DNA from: Platynereis dumerilii
Taxonomy: Eukaryota; Annelida; Polychaeta; Phyllodocida; Nereididae
DNA: 64,000 nt
Direction of reading: 5' to 3'
Assembly (NCBI GenBank): GCA_026936325.1
Contig: JAPTHN010000042.1
Location: 2,418,001-2,482,000, forward strand
This document shows positions 1 to 8,810 of the stretch, one piece after another. Below the pieces are notes generated by a model, which was given only the letters and a program-made list of their open reading frames with translations, had not been told where the DNA came from and did no database searches. Position 1 is the stretch's first letter, and every line of letters starts with the position of its first letter. The position numbers and the translations under genes were made by a program.

Positions 1-2277
1 AGGGTAACTGCATGTAAATTGTGCATTGCGAAAGACTTGGGATACTATTAAGACCGTCATCAACAAGACTGGAAACAAAAAAGATTTTCCCAACTTTTTC
101 TTAATAAATGGTCAGTATGTGTCAGATAAGAAAAAAATTGCTGATGAATTTAACAAATATTATGTAAATGTAGGGCCAAAACTAGCATCTGAAATACATA
201 CCCCACCAAATTGTTCCTTCAAGGACTATCTACCCTCACCGGTATGTTACGAATTTTCATTTGAGAAAGTAAATGATCAAATTGTTTCAAAAATTATTGA
301 AAGTTTAAAACCAAAATCATCTACTGGAATTGATGGCATATCCAACAATGTTCTTAAATTCATCAAAAATGAAATACTTCATCCACTCACACTAATAATT
401 AATCAATCTATTGAAAATGGTATTTTTCCAGATAAGCTAAAAGTTGCTAAAGTTGTCCCAGTATACAAAAAGAATGACAGTACCATGCTTGAAAATTATA
501 GGCCCATCTCTGTCCTGCCCAGCGTGTCAAAGGTGTTTGAGAGAGTTATGCACACACAATTAACCACCTTTTTTACTAAAAATAATCTTTTCTACAAGAA
601 TCAATATGGCTTTAGAGAATCCCATTCAACAGAATTAGCTGCAGTTGAATTAACTGATAGAATTATAAATTCTATGGATAAGAAAGAAACTCCCTTAGCA
701 ATTTTTTTGGATCTATCAAAAGCATTTGATACCATCAATCATGAAATATTACTGAATAAACTGAATTTCTATGGTGTAAAATGTAATGCCTATAAGCTTC
801 TGGAAAGCTATCTGACAAATCGTAAACAATGTATTGCCTTGGAAAATACTTTCTCATCTTTACTCCCAATTACAACTGGTGTTCCGCAAGGATCAATTTT
901 AGGCCCTTTGTTGTTCATTATTTATCTCAATGACCTCAATTTTGCTTCTAAGATGTTTCATCCTGTTATATATGCTGATGACACAGCCCTTTCAGCAACG
1001 CTAAGCACCTTTGACACTGTTGGGCATGACAGGGATACCAACATTATAGATGAGTTGGGCAATATCACTCTGTGGTTAAAACTGAATAAACTGTCGCTAA
1101 ATGTGTCAAAAACAAAGGCTATTTTGTTTCACAATGTACGCAAGAATGATGTGCAACCAAAAATAAGTATAAATGAAACATTAATTGAATTTGTCGAAAC
1201 TTTTGACTATTTAGGTATTACATTGGACAAAAATGTTAACTGGAGAGCACATATTCAAAAGATTAGGTCAAAATTATCAAAGGTAGCAGGAATTATGTCC
1301 AAAATGAAGAATATCCTGCCTGAAAACATACTGCGTACTCTATATAATAGCCTTTACTTGCCACATTTAAGCTATGGTATACTTTGCTGGAAATCAAAAG
1401 TAAATGAACTTGTAAAGCTGCAAAAGAAAGCTGTCAGAATTATATCGAAAGAAAAGTATAATGCTCATACAAATCCTCTTTTTAAGAAATTGAACCTACT
1501 TAAAATCTCTGACCTGGAAGCTCTTCAGGTGTTAAAATTTTGCTACAAACTCGAGAATTTGTTTAAGAGAAATTCTGAATTACGTACTCGCATGACTAGA
1601 GCATCAAATGATTTCTACTTGCCAAAAGTTAGAACTGAATTTGCCAAAAATAGCATCCAATATATTGTACCACTTGCTTTCAATAACTGTCCTCCTCAGA
1701 TAAAAGAAAAGATCTACTCCCACAGTCTCCCTGGCTTCTGTAGATACATCAAATCTCATTATATTAATCAATATAATGACATCTGTATTCACAGAAACTG
1801 CTTCGTCTGTCAGAGATAAGTGTTTCAATCTCTTATTATCACCTCACATTCATATCAAGTAAACCTATTTCTTCTTGCCCCTTCTTGCCCCTGATTACTT
1901 GTATCTTGTCCTGTCGGTTCCCTCAGGATTCTTCTTTTAATTCTTCTAATTAAGTATCCACCAACTTGGATGCACTATCCTCTTCTTAAGCACCCTCTTT
2001 GGTTCGTATAATTAAAATTGACAAGTAAGACTATTTTTGACTGAGTATACTAAAGCAAACCCTGGGGATTCCAGTAGACAGATTCAAATTTTTGTTCTGG
2101 GGTGGCCTCTCGATAGCGGCTTCTTTGCCTTAGAGAGGTCTCCCCATAGTGTGGAGTCAATATATGAATCATATAATTGTGTATATATATAAATTATTGT
2201 ATATTGTATAATAGTCTTTTCATGTATGGCTTTTCACTATGAATAAATTTTTTGTCTGTCTGTCTGTCTGTCTGTCT
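1..2277 (+). mobile_element. 3' part of a CR1/Jockey-superfamily LINE
   Basis: Non-LTR retrotransposon entering from the left edge. It comprises a long reverse-transcriptase reading frame, a ~430-bp 3' UTR (1820-2252) and a GAATAAATT stretch followed by a (TGTC)n tail at 2253-2277. A short tandem tail instead of poly(A) is usual in CR1/L2/Crack-type LINEs. The endonuclease half would lie before the window. The 5' flank is absent, so no target-site duplication can be tested. The open frame of almost 600 codons suggests a fairly young copy. Confidence 0.9.
8..1819 (+). CDS. LINE ORF2 C-terminal part: reverse transcriptase
   Basis: Reverse transcriptase used for target-primed reverse transcription of the LINE RNA. 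With residue 1 taken at base 26: the pre-RT linker (KTWDTIKTVIN) is at residues 4-14; motif A (FLDLSKAFDTINHEIL) lies around 227-244; motif B (GVPQGSILGPLLF) begins at 285; the catalytic YADD is at 316-319; motif LGITLDKNVNW follows; the C-terminal region ends in a Cys-containing tail (HRNCFVCQR). The frame is open from base 8 but a TAA sits at 5-7, so the copy is either broken there or joined to unrelated sequence. No methionine near the start is a credible initiator. This is the longest intact coding frame in the window. Subfamily (Crack, Daphne or other CR1-like) is not resolved by eye. Confidence 0.9.
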   Translation: MHVNCALRKTWDTIKTVINKTGNKKDFPNFFLINGQYVSDKKKIADEFNKYYVNVGPKLASEIHTPPNCSFKDYLPSPVCYEFSFEKVNDQIVSKIIESLKPKSSTGIDGISNNVLKFIKNEILHPLTLIINQSIENGIFPDKLKVAKVVPVYKKNDSTMLENYRPISVLPSVSKVFERVMHTQLTTFFTKNNLFYKNQYGFRESHSTELAAVELTDRIINSMDKKETPLAIFLDLSKAFDTINHEILLNKLNFYGVKCNAYKLLESYLTNRKQCIALENTFSSLLPITTGVPQGSILGPLLFIIYLNDLNFASKMFHPVIYADDTALSATLSTFDTVGHDRDTNIIDELGNITLWLKLNKLSLNVSKTKAILFHNVRKNDVQPKISINETLIEFVETFDYLGITLDKNVNWRAHIQKIRSKLSKVAGIMSKMKNILPENILRTLYNSLYLPHLSYGILCWKSKVNELVKLQKKAVRIISKEKYNAHTNPLFKKLNLLKISDLEALQVLKFCYKLENLFKRNSELRTRMTRASNDFYLPKVRTEFAKNSIQYIVPLAFNNCPPQIKEKIYSHSLPGFCRYIKSHYINQYNDICIHRNCFVCQR

Positions 2278-2636
2278 CTTGAACTGATAATGATATAGAA
2301 AGAACAGGTCTGTGGTGTGTTTGTGTACACAATAATCATACCACTTTCACATGAAGCCAAATATATCTTAATAAGCCATACATTAGAGTTAGGTTCCAGG
2401 GATATATTTGGAAGGTACGGAATACATTTGTAGCACTTTTTTCAAAATTGGATAACTCAAAAGATCCTTGTGTAAATGGAAGATACAAAGTCACAAATGG
2501 AGGTGCTCATACTCAAAAGTTTTAAAATTGGTACAAGTGGACACTGCATATATAAGATGGCATTACATACGTTTCTGGGATCAGAAGCAATGCTCGGGCT
2601 ACATATATACAAATCATTTATTTCATACGCAATTCT
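2278..2636. other. No recognisable feature
   Basis: AT-rich sequence between the LINE tail and the SINE. I see no coding potential, RNA gene or clear repeat. Confidence 0.5.
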
Positions 2637-2648
2637 GATTTTGTAAGT

Positions 2649-2864
2649 GGGGTAGGGTTAGTCAGGTGGTAGCGTGCTGGGCTGCCAATCGCTGGGTCCA
2701 GGGTTCGAATCCAGCTCTTGCCGGGTCACCTGGGCCTATGTTGGATGGCTGATTCAATCATCCTTCACCTCATTACTGTATCCTCTCCCTGTCCTAATAA
2801 GCCTACAAAGTGCCAAAATACAGGATGTAGAGCCTGAATAATCCATCCATCCGTCCATTCATCC
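2649..2864 (+). mobile_element. tRNA-derived SINE with perfect 12-bp target duplication
   Basis: The 5' part is tRNA-like: a box A-like stretch (TTAGTCAGGTGG, about 2658-2669) and an exact box B (GGTTCGAATCC, 2702-2712) spaced as in a Pol III promoter. A unique body follows, ending in an (ATCC)n tail at ~2841-2864. The element is flanked by GATTTTGTAAGT at 2637-2648 and again at 2865-2876. SINEs of this kind are transcribed by RNA polymerase III and moved by a LINE. The perfect duplication suggests a recent insertion. Confidence 0.93.
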
Positions 2865-2876
2865 GATTTTGTAAGT

Positions 2877-2945
2877 ACCACACTTCAATACATCCCTTCA
2901 ATTGTTGGAGTTTCTGTCCAACATACATGATATATATTCTCTTAA
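2877..2945 (+). repeat. Low-copy repeat, copy 1 (SINE landed at its edge)
   Basis: The stretch around ACACTTCAATACATCCCTTC, through TTGGAGTTTCTG and CCAACATACATGATATAT, recurs at 4032-4100 with a few changes. In the second copy the same junction (TTTTGTAAGCACACTTC) is continuous, so it is a paralogous empty site for the SINE at 2649-2864. Confidence 0.75.
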
Positions 2946-3269
2946 TTATATATCGGCATCATCTTTGGGGGACATCATGCAAAACCACCACCTTTAGGAG
3001 ACAGGTGCTAAAAATAGCACAAAAATCTAAAAATAAATTGTGTCCCTCAAAGGTTGCATGATGGTCGTCCCTGAAAGGTTGGTTTTTTGCACATTGTTCA
3101 GGCACCACTTTTAGGATCAAGGTCAAGAGCTGTCAAGCTTCATGAAGTTTCTCAGAGACAACAGTTACTTCACAAGCAATGAGAAATTAGATTCAAGATA
3201 ACATTCCAAACCAATGATGCCTCACAACATTGTGACGTAAAAACACAATAAGTTATTACTCTGTTAGTT

Positions 3270-3367
3270 TACCATCCTTCGCCTCATTGCCGTGTCCTCC
3301 TCCAGTCCTAATTAGCCTACCAAGTGCATAAATTCAGGACGGAAAGCCCAATCATCCATCCATCCAT
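3270..3367 (+). mobile_element. 5'-truncated copy of the same SINE
   Basis: Matches the 3' half of the SINE at 2649-2864 (CATCCTTCGCCTCATTG, GTCCTAATTAGCCTAC, then the ATCC tail) without the tRNA head. Perfect 11-bp target duplications CTCTGTTAGTT flank it at 3259-3269 and 3368-3378. The 5' truncation with an intact tail is the expected product of incomplete target-primed reverse transcription. Confidence 0.87.
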
Positions 3368-3378
3368 CTCTGTTAGTT

Positions 3379-4031
3379 GTCTGTTTCAATTGTAACACTG
3401 GCGATTACTACACGTTGCATTATAGTTATCTCTGATAAAAACTAATCTAATCTATCTGGCATACCCATGGTAACTATGAGTGAAAATTTTGTCCTCAATG
3501 GAGTTGGGACAGTTGTTATAAATTAGTTGAATTCTACATCGTAAAGCCTGCTTGGCAAACGAATGTCTCATAATTGGAAATAGAAGATAGTTAGCAACTC
3601 AGGATATAAATTCAATTTCAAAGGGATGAGGTGTCAACAGTAACTTTTTAATTATTGTTGACTTTTAGGAAATGGCATGCGAATAAATCCGAAGAAAGTA
3701 CAACAATAACATGAGCAATGAGAGCCACCATGGGTTTTTTGGCTTACCGGCATATCGCACAAAGACTATATGAAAAATTCTTCTAAAAATGACACCAATC
3801 TTCAATTTCACAATGTTAAAAAAGATTCAGAAAATTATTAATGGACTTAAACCAAAACAATAGCATAATATATAAGTTTTGCTATGGGTACCAAGATGGG
3901 ACTTTACATTCATATTTCCTGCATGAACTTACCATTATAATAAAAGTTTTGTTATAAATACCAAAACGAACTTTTTAATTTTCAACATAGTGTTCATTCT
4001 TACCACACATGACCAATTTGGTCATTCCAAT
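3379..4031. other. No recognisable feature
   Basis: AT-rich sequence downstream of the PAN exon (later intron or 3' flank of the minus-strand gene). A donor-like GTAAGC can be read on the minus strand near 3740, but no supported exon accompanies it. Confidence 0.4.
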
Positions 4032-4100
4032 TTTGTAAGCACACTTCAATATAACCCTTCAACTGTTGGAGTTTCTGCCCAACATACATGATATATTCTC
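4032..4100 (+). repeat. Low-copy repeat, copy 2 (empty site)
   Basis: Second copy of the 2877-2945 repeat, lacking the SINE. See that entry. Confidence 0.7.
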
Positions 4101-4202
4101 TAAATTATAAGTCCCAGTGAACTCAATGAAATAAATTATCTGACGTTGTTATGCAAACAATGGGCAGCGATTGTTTATGTCATGACGTCACAATGGGCAG
4201 TG

Positions 4203-4306
4203 GTTTTAAAAAATCCATGTTGGTTTTTTGCATTGAAATTTGGTTTTTCAAAAAACCATTTTGAATCTAAAAAAAAAACCAATTTTGTATGAATTTTTTT
4301 AGAGTG
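4203..4306 (+). mobile_element. Partial copy of the CACTCTAAAAAAT palindromic MITE
   Basis: Corresponds to the right two thirds of the element at 35103-35258: both read AAAAAATCCATGTTGGTTTT, a TTTCAAAAAACCATTTT stem, then ACCAATTTTGT and TTTTTTAGAG at the end. The left terminal repeat is missing. It lies just beyond the 5' splice site of the PAN exon, inside the next intron of the minus-strand gene. Confidence 0.65.
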
Positions 4307-4353
4307 TTCCTGAAAGCCACCATTGCAATTACCAAATTTAATCAACCTCTTAC

Positions 4354-4572
4354 CGGCTGGTGTTGGGACCGGATATTCTCTCTCATATGCTGGCTGATTT
4401 GTCATGCGAGCAGTGTCGTTCTTGATTGAACAAATGAAGTTTCCATTTTGATCTTTGTCAATCGTGAATGCTCTGCAAGTTCCCACACACTGCTTGGCGC
4501 ACTTGACCACAGACGAAATGGGTGCATCTTTTGATCCTCCATGAAGATGTTTTCTGAAAGTCATTGGGCGGT
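4354..4572 (-). CDS. Exon 2 of a secreted protein gene: PAN/Apple-like domain
   Basis: A 219-bp minus-strand exon coding 73 residues. The acceptor is a pyrimidine-rich tract ending TTTCCACAG at 4573-4581. The donor is CCG|GTAAGA at 4353-4348. Both boundaries are phase 1, the usual phase for shuffled extracellular modules. The peptide runs RPMTFRKHLHGG ... KCAKQCVGTCRAFTI ... FICSIKN, with four Cys in the C-x3-C-x3-C ... C pattern and the CxxF-type core of PAN/Apple domains, which bind protein or carbohydrate outside the cell. The length fits one whole domain. It joins in frame to exon 1 (7333-7417): the G left over from exon 1 plus AC gives Asp. Later exons were not found, and the gene is not otherwise recognised. 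Confidence 0.72.
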
Positions 4573-5446
4573 CTGTGGAAACAAGAATTACTATGAAAAA
4601 GAGAAGATGAATAATATAGGCATATTTAGGGGGGGGGGGGGTCATGGCGCAATACCCCCCCCCCAAAATGAATATGGAAGAGATAGGAAATGCCATGAAG
4701 CGCCTCGTATTCACCCCATATAATGGCCCCGCACCCCTCAGGCCATTTCTAGACGAATATGATGTTTTAAGTGGCAAGTTAAGCCTTACAAAGTTTCAGG
4801 GAAAAATCCCCAAGCAAAAATTGTTTAGAAAATTTCAAAGCAAGCCTAACTATGATTTTGTTTTAATCTAAGTCCTACAGATTAATTGGAATACTATAAA
4901 AAGGGGGATTGAAAAAAAGGAAGGAAAAAAAGATCCTTACTCTAAATTGCTTTTGAAAACTTGGATATCTTTTAGACTAGCACAGTCAACATTACCAATT
5001 GAGGCAGTAAAATGACAATGTCAACATCCCTCTGGCATGACTAACTGAAGTTAGTCACTGTCGGACCAATGCCACAAGTTGGTAAAATTTGGGATTTCTG
5101 GTGAAATTAGCCAAAAAATCAATAATCACTGATATGCTTTCTATGTATTATTAGATTCCAAATCCAAAAATTTGAGGCTGTATATGCGTTTTTGTGACGT
5201 CTATGCCACATTATGCTAGTAAATTTAAACATGAATGTGAAGAAAATACTAACTTAAAATGCAGTTTATTCAAAACTAAACTTTGTTTCTTCAAATACAT
5301 CTGCAGCAAAGACTTTTTAAGATATCACCATGAAACTTGCACATGTTTTGTTGAATAATATTCTTAAAACAAACAAAAAACAGATTTTTCATTAATTGCC
5401 TTCTCATACCTTCTATGGTGTAATTAGCAGGTAATGCCGAAAGCAA
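4573..5446. other. Intron 1 of the PAN gene, 3' part
   Basis: Intronic sequence upstream (minus strand) of exon 2. It has a G homopolymer near 4628-4640 and a C run near 4655-4665, probably a decayed G/C-ended MITE. No other feature seen. Confidence 0.4.
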
Positions 5447-6075
5447 GCTTTGCACTTTTTGTCAGCCATAAACACAGGGCCATTATACCATGATAGGTTT
5501 GACTAAAAACCATATTGTATATACCAATGGAAAGCTAAGCTCAAGTGTAACAACACAATATCAAACAAGTGAAAATTCCAGCAAAGAATCTTTATCACAA
5601 AGCATTTGAACAAGACATGTCTGAACATACATTTTACAAAGTGTAAGAGTGCCACATTTGTTGTCAGTGACAAAGACAGGCCACTAATACCATGATAGGC
5701 TACATGCACAACAGCATTCTATAGACCGATAGAAACCTGGAGCTCATGAGCAACAAAATCATATCAGAAAAGGTAACTATCCTTCCACTACCCTTCATCA
5801 AGAAGCGTGTAAAGAAGAAAGGTCCTCATAAATATTACAAAATGTGAGAGCGTGACATTTTTTGTCAGTCTCAAAGATAGGGCTCTAATGCCATTATGGG
5901 TTGGACTTTCGGCCCTATTCTATACACTAATACAAAGCCAGGCTCATGAGCATGACAATAATACCGAGAATGCAAGAATTTCAGCAACAAGCCTTCATCA
6001 GGATGTACCCGAACAAGAGAAGTCCCACAGAATGTTTGCAGAATGTAAGAGCGTCGCGCTGTTGTCAGTCTTACT
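5447..6075 (+). repeat. ~200-bp tandem satellite, three diverged units
   Basis: The landmark GTCAG after a T-rich block recurs at 5461, 5663, 5864 and 6063, spacings of 202, 201 and 199 bp. Each unit continues with GGCC..TAATACCATGATAGG, a TATA-CCAATAGAAAGC stretch, CTCATGAGCAA, and a GAACAAGA.. TTTACAAA-TGTAAGAG end. Units are clearly diverged. The array lies in intron 1 of the minus-strand PAN gene. Confidence 0.78.
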
Positions 6076-6568
6076 CAAGCCATCACAGCTTCTGGCACAA
6101 CAGCCTTAGCCACTTTAAGTGATATATTCCAGACAGACAAGGTCATGAGCAATGCATTGGTATATCAAATTTTCCAAAAATGTTTCGATCAGTGGTTTAA
6201 CTGTTGCATCAAAAATCACATCGCATTTTTAAGCTTCACCGGGGACACACCAACTGAGGATTCCAAAAAGGTATATTAAAAAAATATCGAAACATCCAAT
6301 TGACATTTTTATGGATTCAAAAGATGCCCACCTTATCAGGGAACAGTAATACATTGAAATTTTGATCCTAAATCCATCCCTTTTCCTGTATTTGAATGTT
6401 GTATACAGAAATTTTACGTGCAGTAACCAGGCGGGACACCAAAAATTTCCCTAACTGCAATCATGTATCACTCATTATCTCAAGACCAGTGACATATGGA
6501 TGCAATTGCTGCTATTTACATCAAAGAAGATATTTTTGCCTATCATTCGATCCATAATACTGGCATTT

Positions 6569-7168
6569 ATTCCATGTCTAGGTACATTTCTTCCCTGATA
6601 CAGCACTTTTTCCCTGGGTAATACGAACCCCAGAGGGAAAATACGAGGGAAAATACAGAATTAATGAGCTGCAGAGGGAAATACAAGTTTGACAGGGAAA
6701 ATACGAGATTAAACCAATCGGAGCAGGCCTTAGCGATGACGTTACCATGACGTCACAATACACATGGCACTGTCAACAAAAAAAAAAAGCTGAAAAAATG
6801 AAAAGACATTACCAGACGTTTTGGGTCAGGGCTCGGTTAATAATGCTCCGATTTGAACTGGGTAAAGTGCTACAGGTAGGTCAATACTAGCTTAAAAGAC
6901 TGAATGGATCAGATTTTGTCCGACGATCGTTTTTGACCTCGCTACGGCACTTTTCCCGACGATCACTCTGCTCGTAATTTTTTTATTTGTCAGAAAAGAT
7001 ATTTAAAGCATTTAGACATGGAATAAATAAGTTATGACATGGGTAGGACATGTATTTCCCTGATATTTTCACCCTCGACCCTGTATTTCCCTCGACCCTG
7101 CGGGTCTCGGGAAATACAGGGTCTCGGGTGAAAATATCAGGGAAATACAGGTCCAACCCATGAAATAA
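6569..7168. repeat. Foldback repeat built on GGGAAATACAGG motifs
   Basis: Two inverted-repeat layers. A perfect 16-bp pair reads ATTTATTCCATGTCTA near 6565-6580 and its complement near 7013-7028. A longer imperfect pair (arms ~54 bp) lies at about 7039-7092 and 7113-7167, with ATTTCCCTGATATTTTCACC mirrored around CTGCGGG. GGGAAAATACGAG-type motifs repeat at 6610-6710. Probably a decayed foldback or MITE cluster; no coding. Confidence 0.6.
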
Positions 7169-7332
7169 CCTATAAATATTCCTTTATGGGGCTGAGTTAT
7201 GACCTAAAATGTAAGTGCATACTTACCCAAAACTGAAATTTTACCAACTCACGGCACTGGACCTGTCGCTGTGATACCTAATTCGACATGGTTCTGATAA
7301 TTATAATCGGAAAATAACATTTATTAACTTAC

Positions 7333-7417
7333 CGTTACAGCTTGATGCACATGAAATCTTCATCAACAGTTGGGCTCCTAAGAAGAAAATTAGGAAACAC
7401 CTCTTTGCAGTCTTCAT
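7333..7417 (-). CDS. Exon 1 of a secreted protein gene: signal peptide
   Basis: The minus-strand ATG at 7417-7415 has A at -3 and an in-frame TAG five codons upstream, so it is a clean start. It encodes MKTAKRCFLIFFLGAQLLMK-ISCASSCN: a basic n-region, a hydrophobic core (CFLIFFLGAQLLM) and small residues (SCAS) suited to signal peptidase. After 28 codons plus one base it meets AACG|GTAAGTT, a near-consensus donor in phase 1 that matches the phase 1 acceptor of the PAN exon at 4572. The implied protein enters the secretory pathway. The order signal peptide then PAN domain is sensible, but the join is inferred, not shown by transcript. The intron would be about 2.76 kb. Confidence 0.68.
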
Positions 7418-7884
7418 CCTGCTGATAAACTAATATATGATACAATTCATGTGCTTGTTTATTATTAATCAGTTTCTCTAAAAGTCTCAAACGCTAAGTT
7501 AAAAAATGAGCATATATACATATTGAGGTAAATTGAGGTATAAATAAATGATTTGTCAATGGCACCATCGATAAAGTCCATTCACAATGTACCAAGTGAC
7601 CGAGCTGATTTTGTTCATGAATAATGCAACAACAAAGAAAACTTCTGCGTAGTCAGTTTGACAACAGAAATATATCTGTGGTTGGCGCAATTCAGCAAGG
7701 TGCCATTCAGTTCAATTCAATTGAGCTTCAGTGCAAATTCAATTTGCTTATGTTTTAGAATAAATTCAATTCAATATTATTATAGAGATGATTAATTAGA
7801 TTAAATTCGTAGGGGTGGTCAATTCAATTCAATTCTTTTGTTATGTAACTTGTGTATACAAGACAGTACTAGATGGATCAAAAT
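7418..7884. other. Upstream flank of the PAN gene; AATTC-rich stretch
   Basis: Presumed promoter-side flank of the minus-strand gene. Around 7700-7830 there are several ATTCAATTCAATT runs, which may be remains of a LINE tail. I see no sure TATA box. Confidence 0.35.
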
Positions 7885-8090
7885 TGTAACTTATTTGATA
7901 TTGTGTCCCTTTGCTAATTGCAAGTTCACTGACACTTGTTTTAAGAGAGTTCTTAATCTGGGATAAGGTTGTGGTGAGGAGTCAAAGGTAGCTGTAAGGA
8001 GATTTGGGTTGGAGAGAGGAAAGGTGGGCGAAATAGGTAAACAGAGGACTTCTGACAGGACATTTTCTTACTTTATTTTGGGTTGTACTG
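7885..8090 (+). mobile_element. One end of a Tc1/mariner-type MITE (CAGTACAACCC family)
   Basis: Reverse-complement match to the first ~180 bp of the MITEs at 46804-47164 and 53846-54206: AGGAGTCAAAGGTAG, GAGATTTGGG, AATAGGTAAACAGAGGACTT and the terminus CTTTATTTTGGGTTGTACTG followed by TA. The other end is not present. It abuts the minus-strand LINE fragment at 8100. Confidence 0.72.
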
Positions 8091-8099
8091 TATGTATCA

Positions 8100-8545
8100 T
8101 AACATTGCAGACAATCATAGCAAGATATTCGTCTTGAAAGGAAAGCTTAGACTCTCGCAATATTCCAACCCTCTGCTTTATTTTATTACAAGTGGTGCTT
8201 CCAAGATAATGTAGCATCCATCCATACACCCAGATATTTGTAGTTTTTGACATGTCCTAACATCTCATTTCCAATATTAATTTCATGAGCTTGAGTTTGA
8301 TGCAGCTTAAGTGGTGTGCCGAACAGCATAAATTTGCACATTGCAACATTCAGATGGAGCTTGTTAGCACAAAACCACATAGAATCTTGTTGCAGATCAT
8401 ATTCAAGCTTCTGTTTAATAATGTCAGGATCCATTGAATCAAATAATAAAATAGTGTCATTTGCGTACATTTGGAATTTGCAGTATGACATCAAACTGGT
8501 CTCAAATCTTCGCCCAGTTTCTGTTCTCTCTATATTTTTCAAATA
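8100..8545 (-). mobile_element. Decayed LINE reverse-transcriptase fragment, minus strand
   Basis: One 118-codon stretch (8542-8186) reads MYANDTILLFDS (a decayed YADD box), then KLHLNVAMCKFMLFG and YKYLGVWMDATLSW, the order seen in CR1/Jockey-type RT. A frame change near 8250 leads into further RT-like sequence. Fragment only; no ends recognised. Confidence 0.8.
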
Positions 8546-8810
8546 TTTTTGAATGAATAATTCATAATAGAAAAATTAGGTTTGTAAATTATAAGCTTCA
8601 GTTTGGATTTCGAAGAAAACATAATACAACAATGGCTTTGGTAACGCTTATTGATAAGATTGTTACTTGTATTTACTAAGAATGCAATGACATTAGGAAC
8701 ATTTTTGGATTTCAGTAGAACTGTATGAATATGATGGAAATTATTCCGAATTGATGTCCATAAATTGTTGTGTCCCCCAGGGATCTATTTTTGGCCCTCT
8801 GTTATTTATA

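Noticed and set aside
3700-3800. Possible further exon of the PAN gene (minus-strand GTAAGC donor near 3740)
   Set aside because: Only ~35 bp could be bounded, with a weak acceptor and no recognisable protein sequence.
4624-4670. G and C homopolymer runs
   Set aside because: Probably remains of a MITE with G-rich ends; no partner copy or target duplication could be shown.
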